Source of the DNA: Anaerolineales bacterium UBA5797
GTDB taxonomy: Bacteria; Chloroflexota; Anaerolineae; Anaerolineales; Villigracilaceae
Length of the DNA stretch: 37,142 nucleotides
Assembly: GCA_002418205.1 (NCBI GenBank)
Contig: DIDP01000029.1
Location: forward strand, 1 to 37,142
Reading direction: 5' to 3'
Shown here: one piece after another, positions 21,377 to 28,633 of the stretch
How positions within the stretch are numbered: position 1 is the first letter of the stretch
Layout of the letters: each line of letters opens with the position of its first letter
Notes under the pieces: generated by a model
Seen by the model: the letters and a program-made list of their open reading frames with translations, nothing else
Database searches by the model: none
What the model was told of the DNA's origin: nothing
Translations under genes and position numbers: made by a program

Positions 21377-22003
21377 ATGGCAAAATCAATTCTCGACCTA
21401 TATCGCAGGTATTTTGAAGAGAGACAGTTTGAAAGATTGGATTTATTCAAAACCATTGCTGACGAGTTCAAAGTTAAACGAGTTCTCTATCCTGGCAGTT
21501 TTGTGCACGTCACACCGTCCTTTGTTTTTCCGTCCGTGGTTTATATTGACAACGACAAACAGGCGAATAAGTTTTTCAAGTCTCCTGAAATCCATCAGTT
21601 GATTGAGGATCGAAAAGTATATCCACAGGATGCCAGTTTCATGTTCCACTTTGCTGATTATGGAGATGGCTTTGATGAAAAAGAGAAAAGCTTTGACCTT
21701 CTAATTTCCCAATATGCTGGTTTTGTAGGACAATATTGCAAGCCCTTCCTAAAGAAAGGTGGTTTGTTATTGGCAAATAACAGTCACGGTGATGCAGGAG
21801 TGGCTGCCATGGATAAAGACTATCAGCTGGCTGCGGTTTTTTCCCTGAGAAGTGGGAAATATAAAATGAGCAAATCAAATCTTGATGATTATTTCGTTCC
21901 GAAGTCATCAATCAAATTGACAAAAGAATACCTGATGCAACTTCAAAAAGGTATAGGTTATACAAAATCAAGCAGCGCATATTTGTTCCGCAGGATTTAT
22001 TAA
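21377..22003 (+). CDS. Unrecognised protein, Rossmann-like features
   Basis: 208 aa from ATG 21377 (an earlier ATG at 21317 would add 20 residues and overlap the short ORF). I do not recognise a family. VKRVLYPGSFVHVTPSFVFPSVVYIDNDKQANKFF resembles a beta-alpha-beta unit with an acidic strand end, and FDLLISQYAGFVGQYCKPFLKKGGLLLANNSHGD looks like the later strands of a SAM-methyltransferase fold, but the glycine-rich SAM loop is not evident. Base composition is clearly more AT-rich than in its neighbours, suggesting recent transfer. It lies between the DnaA-box cluster and a perfect palindrome at 22043. Confidence 0.7.
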   Translation: MAKSILDLYRRYFEERQFERLDLFKTIADEFKVKRVLYPGSFVHVTPSFVFPSVVYIDNDKQANKFFKSPEIHQLIEDRKVYPQDASFMFHFADYGDGFDEKEKSFDLLISQYAGFVGQYCKPFLKKGGLLLANNSHGDAGVAAMDKDYQLAAVFSLRSGKYKMSKSNLDDYFVPKSSIKLTKEYLMQLQKGIGYTKSSSAYLFRRIY

Positions 22004-22042
22004 ATCCCATGACTCTCGACCTTCTAAAATCCAAACCCAAAG

Positions 22043-22071
22043 ACCTGACAGGTTTTTAAAACCTGTCAGGT
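22043..22071. repeat. Perfect palindrome, terminator-like
   Basis: ACCTGACAGGTTT (22043-22055) and AAACCTGTCAGGT (22059-22071) are fully complementary around three bases. It follows the AT-rich unknown gene by 39 bp. It may act as a terminator, though without a long T run, or as a dispersed repeat. Confidence 0.7.
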
Positions 22072-22120
22072 CAGGACTAATAATATTCTCAACCCTTGAG
22101 CTACTCAAAAGGAGAATCCC

Positions 22121-23188
22121 ATGGAATTCAAAATTCAAGACCAATCGATCGGACCGGACCACCCGACGTACTTCATCGCTGACATTGCGGCGAACCATGA
22201 TGGCGATTTGGATCGGGCGAAGATGCTCATCAAGCTCGCCAGGGAAGCGGGCGCGGATGCGGCGAAGTTCCAGCATTTTCAGGCTCCCAAGATCGTTTCG
22301 GATTACGGCTTCACCCACATGGACTCGAAGGTCAGCCATCAGGCGACCTGGAAGAAGTCCGTGACCGAGGTGTATGCGGCGGCGTCCGTTTCGCAAAGCT
22401 GGACGCCCATCCTGAAAGAAGAATGCGACAAGGTCGGCATCCACTTTTTCACTTCGCCGTATGACTACGACTCCATCGAACACGTTGACCCGTATATCCC
22501 TGCCTTCAAGGCAGGTTCTGGTGAAATCGACTGGATCGAAGCGCTCGAACACATGGCATCCAAGGGCAAGCCGATGATCATCGCCAGCGGCGCGGCGGAC
22601 ATTGCGGATGTGCAGCGCGCTGTCCATGCGATCCTCAAGATCAACACGCAGTTGTGTTTGATGCAGTGCAACACCAACTACACCGCCAGTCTCGAGAACT
22701 ATGATCACATCCATTTGAACGTGTTGAAGACCTACGCGACCATGTTCCCTGACGTGGTGCTCGGTCTCTCGGATCACACACACGGGAACGCGACGGTTCT
22801 GGGCGCAGTGACGCTTGGTGCGCACGTCATCGAGCGTCACTTCACTGACAGCAACGACCGCGAAGGTCCCGACCATAAGTTTGCATTGAACCCCGAAGAT
22901 TGGGCTCACATGGTCGAAGAGACGCGTCAACTCGAACGGGCGCTCGGTTCAGCGGACAAGGTCATTGGTGGCAACGAACAGGAGACGAAGGTTGTGCAGC
23001 GTCGCTGTCTGCGTGCAGCGCGGGATATCAAGGCTGGTGAAGTCTTCACACGTGACATGGTCGATGTGCTGCGTCCCGCCACCATCGGTGCGATCAAACC
23101 GTATGAAATCGAGAATGTCCTTGGCACAAAGGCGTTGAACGATATGCCAATGGGCAAGGAATTGCGTTGGACGGATTTGGGAGCGTAA
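22121..23188 (+). CDS. neuB: NeuB-family nonulosonate synthase
   Basis: 355 aa. N-terminal TIM-barrel pattern YFIADIAANHDGDLDRAKMLIKLAREAGADAAKFQHFQ, then FFTSPYDYDSIEHVD, FKAGSGEIDW, QCNTNYTA, VVLGLSDHTHGNATVLGAVTLGAHVIERHFT and DHKFALNPED. The last 65 residues (RCLRAARDIKAGEVFTRDMVDVLRPATIGAIKPYEIENVLG) are the SAF domain of sialic, pseudaminic and legionaminic acid synthases. The reaction joins phosphoenolpyruvate to a six-carbon amino sugar to give a nine-carbon acid. AAGGAG at 22110-22115 gives a good start. Exact sugar unknown: no NeuC, PseG or aminotransferase is present. Confidence 0.9.
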   Translation: MEFKIQDQSIGPDHPTYFIADIAANHDGDLDRAKMLIKLAREAGADAAKFQHFQAPKIVSDYGFTHMDSKVSHQATWKKSVTEVYAAASVSQSWTPILKEECDKVGIHFFTSPYDYDSIEHVDPYIPAFKAGSGEIDWIEALEHMASKGKPMIIASGAADIADVQRAVHAILKINTQLCLMQCNTNYTASLENYDHIHLNVLKTYATMFPDVVLGLSDHTHGNATVLGAVTLGAHVIERHFTDSNDREGPDHKFALNPEDWAHMVEETRQLERALGSADKVIGGNEQETKVVQRRCLRAARDIKAGEVFTRDMVDVLRPATIGAIKPYEIENVLGTKALNDMPMGKELRWTDLGA

Positions 23189-23196
23189 TCCCTGCC

Positions 23197-23286
23197 CGTC
23201 ATTGCGAGGAGAGCGTAGCTCGACGAAGCAATCTCCATCATCGTGTTGTGGATTGCTTCGCCGCCTACGGCGTCTCACAATGACGG
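23197..23286. repeat. REPIN-like repeat family A, copy 7
   Basis: CGTCATTGCGAGGAG...CGACGAAGCAATCTCC and GGATTGCTTCG...CTCACAATGACGG. It fills the gap between neuB and the GT4 gene; the GT4 frame is open through its right half. Confidence 0.85.
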
Positions 23287-23299
23287 AATGTTTTTATTT

Positions 23300-24478
23300 A
23301 TGAAAATCCTGTATTTCTCTCGTAACTACACCCCTCATGATTTTCGGTTCTTGAATTCGTTATCGAAGACGGAACACGAGATCTTTTATTTGAAACTCGA
23401 AGCGAATCAAAGGCAGGTGGAGGATCGTCCTGTCCCTGAGAATGTTCAACAAATCCTTTGGGCGGGCGGACAACGCGAGTTCCGCTGGAGTGACCTTCCG
23501 CGTCTGGCATTGGATTTCCGCCGCGTTGTGAAGAGACTCAAGCCTGACATCGTCCATGCGGGACCGATACAGACGTGTGCGTTCATCGCTGTGTTGAGCG
23601 GATTCCGCCCGATACTGACGAAGTCGTGGGGATATGATCTGGTCAGGGATGCGGATTCGAGCAGGTGGATGCAGTGGGTGACGCGATATACGTTGAAACA
23701 CAGCTCTTTCTTTACCAGTGATGCCAATGTGACTCGCGACAAAGCCGTCGCTTTTGGGATGAACCCTGAGAATATTGTCGTGTTTCCCTGGGGAGTGAAT
23801 ATCGAGCGCTTTGCCCCGAAGAAAGAAGAAGGGGGAAAGAAAAAAGTCTCAGGTCAAAAGCGCCGTCCTGAACCTGCTGAAGGGTCGAAGGTCAAAGGTC
23901 GGAAATCGGAAGTCGAAAATCGGAAATCGGTTACTTTGTTTTGTAATCGCACATGGGAACCCATTTATGGCATTGATGTTCTGGCGAAGGCATTTATCAA
24001 AGTGGCGCAAAAGAATCCCAACGTGAATTTGATCCTGTTGGGTGGCGGTTCACAGGGAGCGAAGATTCGTCAGATTTTGATGAATGGCGGCGTGATGGAT
24101 CGCGTCCACTTTGGCGGGCAGGTTGGTCAACGCGATCTGCCGCGCTGGTATCACATGGGGGATATTTACATCTCGCCCTCGCACGTGGACGGTTCGTCCG
24201 TGTCACTGTTGGAGGCGTTGGCGTGTGGAATTCCGTGTTTGGTGTCTGACATCGCAGGCAACAGGGAATGGATCGAGGAGGGAGTCAATGGCTGGCTGTT
24301 CCGTGACGGGGATGTGGATGATCTGGCGGAGAAGATCCTGCTTGCGATCAAGAGTCGACGGTCATGGGAGAGGATCGGCAAGGCCGCGAGGAAGACAGCC
24401 GAGGAACGGGCAAACTGGAGGAGGAATTTTGGTAAACTTCTCGAGGCATACAATCATGTCATTGCGAGAGAGCGGTAG
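23300..24478 (+). CDS. GT4-family glycosyltransferase with an in-frame repeat insertion
   Basis: 392 aa, GT-B fold. N-terminal MKILYFSRNYTPHDFRFLNSLS; donor site FGGQVGQRDLPRWYHMGDIYISPSHVDGSSVSLLEALACGIPCLVSDIAGNREWI has the E-x7-E-type retaining GT4 pattern. Between VFPWGVNIERFAP and SVTLFCNRTWEPIYGID, where relatives have a short linker, about 38 Lys/Glu/Arg-rich residues are coded by repeat DNA (23818-23931). The last residues (HVIARER) and the TAG stop come from a repeat A half at 24457. Start 23300 lies just after repeat A; no strong RBS. Likely adds a sugar to the glycan in the cytoplasm. Confidence 0.85.
   Translation: MKILYFSRNYTPHDFRFLNSLSKTEHEIFYLKLEANQRQVEDRPVPENVQQILWAGGQREFRWSDLPRLALDFRRVVKRLKPDIVHAGPIQTCAFIAVLSGFRPILTKSWGYDLVRDADSSRWMQWVTRYTLKHSSFFTSDANVTRDKAVAFGMNPENIVVFPWGVNIERFAPKKEEGGKKKVSGQKRRPEPAEGSKVKGRKSEVENRKSVTLFCNRTWEPIYGIDVLAKAFIKVAQKNPNVNLILLGGGSQGAKIRQILMNGGVMDRVHFGGQVGQRDLPRWYHMGDIYISPSHVDGSSVSLLEALACGIPCLVSDIAGNREWIEEGVNGWLFRDGDVDDLAEKILLAIKSRRSWERIGKAARKTAEERANWRRNFGKLLEAYNHVIARER
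23818..23931 (+). repeat. In-frame low-complexity insertion in the GT4 gene
   Basis: It holds purine-rich GAAAGAAGAAGGGGG-type words, then CCTGAACCTGCTGAAGGGTCG (within 23864-23891), then repeated TCGGAAATCGG / AAGTCGAAAATCGG words (23899-23929). These are typical dispersed-repeat words, here translated in an open frame (about 38 residues). Confidence 0.75.
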
Positions 24479-24494
24479 CGACCGAAGCAATCCC
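24457..24494. repeat. REPIN-like repeat family A, single half (copy 8)
   Basis: TGTCATTGCGAGAGAGCGG...CGAAGCAATCCC. Its bases 24476-24478 are the TAG stop codon of the GT4 gene. Confidence 0.8.
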
Positions 24495-24599
24495 TTTACG
24501 GTGGTGGAGGTAATTCGAAGCGAATCAATTGTCGGCTAAGAAAGAAGCGTGCATCAGTGTGGATAAAGTTTGAAGTGTTGGAATTCTGGAGAATAGATC

Positions 24600-25376
24600 A
24601 TGTTGACCTTTGAACAGTTAGTCGAAGGATTTCAAAAATTAGGTGTGGAGCAGGGCGACACACTGCTCGTCCATAGTTCGTATAAGTCGTTCGGTGAAGT
24701 GGATGGCGGACCGCAGACGGTGATCCGCGCGCTGGAGATGGCGCTTGGTACTGATAAAAATGGAACATTGATCATGCCGACGTTCAACTTCGATTTCAAC
24801 AAGGGCGCGCCGTGGGATGTGCGTACGACACCGTCGAAGATGGGTGTGCTGACGGAACTTGTGCGGACCGACCCGCGCGCGAAGCGGGTGTTTCATCCGT
24901 TCTATTCGTTTGCGGTGCTGGGAAGGCACGCCGGGATGCTGGGAAGTTTGCGGTACAAGAGCGCGTATGAACGGAATTCGGTGTTCGGCAAACTGCGTGA
25001 CCTGGATGGGAAGATCATGGTGATCGGGCTGTCATACACGAACAGCATGACATTCTTCCATCACATCGAGCAAATGGAGGGGGTGGACTATCGTTTCTTG
25101 AAGCAGTTTACGGGTGAGGTGACGGATGAGAACGGGGACACGTACACAGATACGTTCGAGATGCTGGTGCGTGACATTGACAAGGGCGTCATCACCGAAG
25201 TGAACCCAATGGGCGCGTTGATGGAGGAAGCGGGGGTTATCAAGAGTCGCAAGATCGGTGATGCGGATGTGAAGTTGATGAAGGCGAATGAAGTCTATGA
25301 GTTTACGGCACGCGAGATGAAGCGCGATCCGTTTTTGTTGTATTACGTAAAGAAAGAAGAAGATACCGCTGGTTGA
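24600..25376 (+). CDS. AAC(3)-family acetyltransferase
   Basis: 258 aa. LGVEQGDTLLVHSSYKSFGEVDGGPQTVIRALEMAL, GTLIMPTFNFDFNKG and GLSYTNSMTFFHHIEQMEGVDYRFLK are the AAC(3)/YokD family pattern, including the His of T-x-x-H-x-x-E. Family members acetylate amino groups with acetyl-CoA. In this setting, among nonulosonate genes, a sugar-amine substrate is more likely than an antibiotic. GGAG at 24588-24591 precedes the ATG by eight bases. The stop TGA (25374-25376) and last residues (AG) are supplied by repeat B copy 4. Confidence 0.85.
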   Translation: MLTFEQLVEGFQKLGVEQGDTLLVHSSYKSFGEVDGGPQTVIRALEMALGTDKNGTLIMPTFNFDFNKGAPWDVRTTPSKMGVLTELVRTDPRAKRVFHPFYSFAVLGRHAGMLGSLRYKSAYERNSVFGKLRDLDGKIMVIGLSYTNSMTFFHHIEQMEGVDYRFLKQFTGEVTDENGDTYTDTFEMLVRDIDKGVITEVNPMGALMEEAGVIKSRKIGDADVKLMKANEVYEFTAREMKRDPFLLYYVKKEEDTAG

Positions 25377-25493
25377 GTAGACAGCGGCGATTTTCCGCTG
25401 TCATATCGAAACCAGCAATAACAAGTAAACTTGAAATTCATATGTGTGGTTTCGATACGCCTTTCGCTATCGTTCAAGGCTACTCAACCACCG
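25366..25493. repeat. REPIN-like repeat family B, copy 4
   Basis: CCGCTGGTTGAGTAG at 25366 to CTACTCAACCACCG at 25493, with a left tip hairpin CAGCGG...CCGCTG and inner ATATCGAAACCAGC / GTGGTTTCGATAC. It provides the stop codon of the AAC(3) gene. Confidence 0.88.
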
Positions 25494-25513
25494 TTTGAAG
25501 ATTGAGATTTTCG

Positions 25514-25828
25514 ATGGCATGGATGTACATCCTTCAATGTTCTGATGACACCTATTATGTTGGGTCAACCAAGAATCTTGATTTGCGTTTTTCCCAGCAT
25601 CAAAGTGGTAAAGGGTCAAGATATACATCGGGAAGATTGCCGGTTACATTGGTTTATTGTGAAGAATATGACCGTGTCTCTGATGCATATTATCGAGAGA
25701 AACAAGTCCAAGGTTGGACTCGACGTAAGCGCGAAGCCTTGATTAATGGAACGCCAGAATTGTTGCCTAAACTTGCAAAGAAAGTTTTTGATAAAAGTAA
25801 AATAAAGAATGACTCGGTGATTGAGTAG
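25514..25828 (+). CDS. GIY-YIG nuclease family protein (UPF0213 type)
   Basis: 104 aa. The single GIY-YIG domain reads MYILQCSDDTYYVGSTKNLDLRFSQHQSGKGSRYTSGRLP, with YIL...YVG standing for GIY-YIG, the conserved Arg in LDLRFSQH, and the metal-binding Glu in YYREKQVQGWTRRKREALI. These small proteins resemble YhbQ and the nuclease part of homing enzymes; most have no known role. It has nothing to do with glycan synthesis, yet lies inside the locus between repeat B copies 4 and 5/6, and its TAG stop is part of copy 5. ATG 25514 is chosen over TTG 25502. AT-richer than its neighbours. Confidence 0.87.
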   Translation: MAWMYILQCSDDTYYVGSTKNLDLRFSQHQSGKGSRYTSGRLPVTLVYCEEYDRVSDAYYREKQVQGWTRRKREALINGTPELLPKLAKKVFDKSKIKNDSVIE

Positions 25829-25939
25829 GGACGGCGATCGCCCGTCCCGTATAGAGACCACCAATAAGCAAAGGCATTTATGTTGCATATTGGTTTCGAT
25901 ACGTCCTGCAAAGAGCATACGGGACTACTCAACCAACGG
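25815..25939. repeat. REPIN-like repeat family B, copy 5
   Basis: CGGTGATTGAGTAGGGACGG...CGTCCCGTATAGAGACCACC and TTGGTTTCGATACG...CTACTCAACCAACGG. Its TAG at 25826-25828 ends the GIY-YIG gene. Centre AATAAGCAAAGGCATT matches copy 6. Confidence 0.88.
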
Positions 25940-25961
25940 TGTACACTTGTTATTGAGATAA

Positions 25962-26086
25962 CCGGTGGTTGAGTAGGGACGGTGATTGTCCGTCCCGTAT
26001 CGAAATCACCAATAAGCAAAGGAATTATTGTTACATGGTGGTTTCGATACGCCCCTCAAAGAGCATTCGGGGCACTCAACCACCGG
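25962..26086. repeat. REPIN-like repeat family B, copy 6
   Basis: CCGGTGGTTGAGTAGGGACGG to CACTCAACCACCGG, 22 bp after copy 5 and in the same orientation. It is the most regular copy. Its last bases plus AG form CGGAG, the apparent RBS of the DUF4910 gene. Confidence 0.9.
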
Positions 26087-26094
26087 AGTATCTT

Positions 26095-27438
26095 ATGAAA
26101 CCCTACACCTCCCTCAAATCCATCCTTGCGGAATTCTTCCCTCTGCACCGTACCCTCGCCTCTGATGACCATGACAAAACTTTGGAGATCGTCGGCTCAT
26201 ACATGCCTGACTCTTCCAATTACACCATCGAGACCTACGCGCCGCTGACTCCCGTCTGGACGTGGAAAGTGCCTGAGCGATACGTTGTCCATGAGGCGTA
26301 TCTCGAAACCGAGGATGGTGAACGCATCGTGGATTTCAAGGACAATCCGCTTCACATCGTTTCGTATTCGTTGCCTACCGATAAAATGCTAACCTTTGAA
26401 GAACTCCAGCCGCATTTATATTTCAATGAGAAACGTCCGCACACCGTGCCGTGGGTTTTTAAATATTACGAACGTGACTGGGGATTTTGTCTGCCGAAGA
26501 AGGCATTCGATAAACTTCCACGCGATAAAAAATATCATGCGGTCATCAACTGCGAATTTGTCACCGACCCCAAACAGGGATTCAAAGTTGCCACCGCCGT
26601 TGTCCATCCACAAGGCGGACCGCACCCCGCACACGGGGCATACCCCGAAGTAGGTGAGTTCCTTGTGCAGGCGCATACCTGTCACCCCATGCAAGCCAAC
26701 GACGACGGAGCAGGCGTGGTCAGCACCATCGAGTTGGCGCGGCGTCTTGCGGAGAATCCGCTGCCCGCTGGCTCGATGAGCGTCCGTTTTTGGTTTGGAC
26801 CCGAAACCATTGGTACCATCGCCTGGCTTGCACACAACGAGTCACTTATCCCGAATTTGCGTGGCGGCATTTTCATGGAGATGACGGGCAATCAGAATCA
26901 AATCGCGTGGCATCACACACGTCAACACGATCATCTACTCGACCGAATCACAAATTATGTTTTGCGCGATACGCCTCACGACGAACGTGATTTTGCCGCC
27001 GCGCCTGCCAACGATGAACGCGTCATCAACGGACCGGGCGTCAATGTGCCGTGCATCTCGCTCAACCGTTTCCCCTACGACGAGTATCACACCACCGACG
27101 ACAATCTCGACATCATGCACGAAGACATGCTCCTCGGCGCGGCGCGAACTGCCGAGGAGATCATCCGCATCTACGCCAGCAACTACACCCCCAGGCGCAC
27201 TTTCCGCGGTCCCGTGTTCCTCAGCGGTCACGGTCTCTGGGTCGATTGGCGCGACAACTGGGCGCTCAACCGCGCCATCGAAAAGATCATGATGCGTTTC
27301 GAGGGTGAACACAGCATCTTCGATATCGCCGAGCAGGTTGGGCTGGAGTATGAAACGGTACGCGAATACGTCGAAAAATTCCGCGCGAAGGGATTCGTCG
27401 TCCCGCTGCCAATTCCATCCGAAGCACAGGCAGAGTAA
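26095..27438 (+). CDS. DUF4910 aminopeptidase-like protein with C-terminal winged helix
   Basis: 447 aa. N-terminal region with the embedded W-x-VP...LHIVSYSLPTDKMLTFEELQPHLY segment is the DUF2172/DUF4910 pattern. The zinc-peptidase-like core has HTCHPMQANDDGAGV (H194, H197, D203), then GPETIGTIAWLAHNE, YDEYHTTDDNLD. Residues about 400-440 (EGEHSIFDIAEQVGLEYETVREYVEKFRAKGFV) form a winged-helix domain. The fold is M28-like, but the family's reaction is not established to my knowledge; it is often met in nonulosonate or surface-glycan loci. The RBS CGGAG is partly repeat B. The next gene starts 44 bp on. Confidence 0.82.
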   Translation: MKPYTSLKSILAEFFPLHRTLASDDHDKTLEIVGSYMPDSSNYTIETYAPLTPVWTWKVPERYVVHEAYLETEDGERIVDFKDNPLHIVSYSLPTDKMLTFEELQPHLYFNEKRPHTVPWVFKYYERDWGFCLPKKAFDKLPRDKKYHAVINCEFVTDPKQGFKVATAVVHPQGGPHPAHGAYPEVGEFLVQAHTCHPMQANDDGAGVVSTIELARRLAENPLPAGSMSVRFWFGPETIGTIAWLAHNESLIPNLRGGIFMEMTGNQNQIAWHHTRQHDHLLDRITNYVLRDTPHDERDFAAAPANDERVINGPGVNVPCISLNRFPYDEYHTTDDNLDIMHEDMLLGAARTAEEIIRIYASNYTPRRTFRGPVFLSGHGLWVDWRDNWALNRAIEKIMMRFEGEHSIFDIAEQVGLEYETVREYVEKFRAKGFVVPLPIPSEAQAE

Positions 27439-27482
27439 AATCATACTGGAAGCATTTCAATCCACAAGTTCATGGAGGAAAC

Positions 27483-27827
27483 ATGGCTACTGTTTATTTG
27501 ATCGTCGCGCTGGTGATCGCGGTCATCGCGGTCATCTTTGCCCTGCAAAACACGATGACCGTTACCATTTCCTTTCTGGCATGGGAGGTCACCGGCTCGT
27601 TGTCCCTCATCCTGCTGGTCACCCTCGCCATCGGCGCGGTCATTGGCTTGCTCGTGCTGGCTCCTTCCGCGATCAAAAAATCCTTCGCGGCTTCCGGTCA
27701 TCTCAAACGCATTAACACGCTCGAAAAGGAACTGGATGAACACAAAGCCAAAGTCGCGGAACTTCAAAAGCCCAAGCCTGCAAATCCGCTGGACCAGCCG
27801 GTGGAGCCCCCGAAATCCCAACAGTGA
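27483..27827 (+). CDS. Small LapA-domain membrane protein
   Basis: 114 aa. Two membrane helices (about 4-22 and 38-58) separated by a short loop FALQNTMTVTISFLAWEVTGS match the LapA/DUF1049 pattern. A charged coiled-coil-like tail (GHLKRINTLEKELDEHKAKVAELQK, about 72-96) and a proline-rich end follow. LapA with LapB controls LPS levels in enterobacteria; here it may only be a membrane scaffold near envelope genes. GGAGGAA at 27474-27480 is a strong RBS. The stop overlaps the next start as GTGA. Confidence 0.8.
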   Translation: MATVYLIVALVIAVIAVIFALQNTMTVTISFLAWEVTGSLSLILLVTLAIGAVIGLLVLAPSAIKKSFAASGHLKRINTLEKELDEHKAKVAELQKPKPANPLDQPVEPPKSQQ

Positions 27828-28633
27828 AGCGCGTCGTTGCCATCATTCAGGGACGCATGAGTTCGTCGCGTCTGCCCGGGAAGATCCTTGCCGACATCGC
27901 GGGACAGCCCATGTTGCAGCGCGTCTTCATCCGGACCTCGCGGTCTGCTTCCGTTAAAGAGACCTTTTTCGCCACGACGACCGATCCCTCCGACGACCCC
28001 GTAGCGGAATACTGCGACTTCAGCGGAATCCCCATCACGCGCGGCAGCCTCTACGACGTGCTCGACCGTTACTATCAAACCGCGAAAAGCGAAAAGGCTG
28101 ATGTCGTTGTTCGCATCACCGCGGATTGTCCCATCATCGACCCCGAATTGATCGATAACGTGGTCAACACCCTGCTCGAAGGCGAATACGACTTCGTGTG
28201 CAACCGCCTCCCGCCTCCCTGGCATCGCACCTATCCCATCGGTTTGGATGTGGAAGCCTGCACATTCAAGGCGTTGGAACAAGCCTGGAAAAAAGCCAAA
28301 GAACCCCAACACCGCGAACACGTCATGCCCTATTTCTACGAAGGCGTGGAACTGACAACCGTCAACCGTCAACTGCAAACCGGCATTTCCTCACGCGGAT
28401 ATAATATCGCCCTGCTCCATCACACCACCGACTTCGGCGACTACCGCTGGACGGTGGATACGCCTGAAGATCTGGAGTTTATTCGGCAAGTCTATGCTCA
28501 TTTCAATGGACAGGATGATTTTTCATGGAGGGAAGTCCTTGATCTGGTTCACGACAACCCCGAATTGATGAAGATCAATGCAAGTGTGCAACATAAAACC
28601 TTGAAAGATATTGATAAACGTGCTCTAAAATAA
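27824..28633 (+). CDS. spsF: SpsF-type cytidylyltransferase
   Basis: 269 aa, GTG start overlapping the LapA stop. VVAIIQGRMSSSRLPGKILADIAGQPMLQRV is the nucleotide-binding motif (QxRMxSxRLPGK) of SpsF/CMP-Kdo/CMP-NeuAc synthetases. VRITADCPIIDPELIDNVV gives the DCP metal-binding element, and YRWTVDTPEDLEFIRQVY is the typical later block. Likely role: activation of the nine-carbon acid made by the NeuB-type enzyme to its CMP form for transfer. SpsF occurs with SpsE (NeuB-like) in the Bacillus spore-coat operon, which supports the pairing. Confidence 0.85.
   Translation: MKRVVAIIQGRMSSSRLPGKILADIAGQPMLQRVFIRTSRSASVKETFFATTTDPSDDPVAEYCDFSGIPITRGSLYDVLDRYYQTAKSEKADVVVRITADCPIIDPELIDNVVNTLLEGEYDFVCNRLPPPWHRTYPIGLDVEACTFKALEQAWKKAKEPQHREHVMPYFYEGVELTTVNRQLQTGISSRGYNIALLHHTTDFGDYRWTVDTPEDLEFIRQVYAHFNGQDDFSWREVLDLVHDNPELMKINASVQHKTLKDIDKRALK

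Noticed and set aside
21968..22930. Minus-strand frame of 320 codons over the neuB gene.
   Set aside because: Mirror frame of a clear NeuB-family gene with SAF domain; such open antisense frames are common in GC-rich codon use.
24558..24566. Perfect DnaA box (minus strand) before the AAC(3) gene.
   Set aside because: A single isolated box can arise by chance; no others lie close by.
24600..25376. AAC(3) gene as an aminoglycoside resistance determinant.
   Set aside because: It sits inside a glycan locus with nonulosonate genes and there is no mobile resistance context; the family has many non-antibiotic members.
25815..26086. Two adjacent repeat copies as a possible CRISPR array.
   Set aside because: Units are about 125 bp, palindromic throughout, with no short constant repeats or unique spacers and no cas genes.
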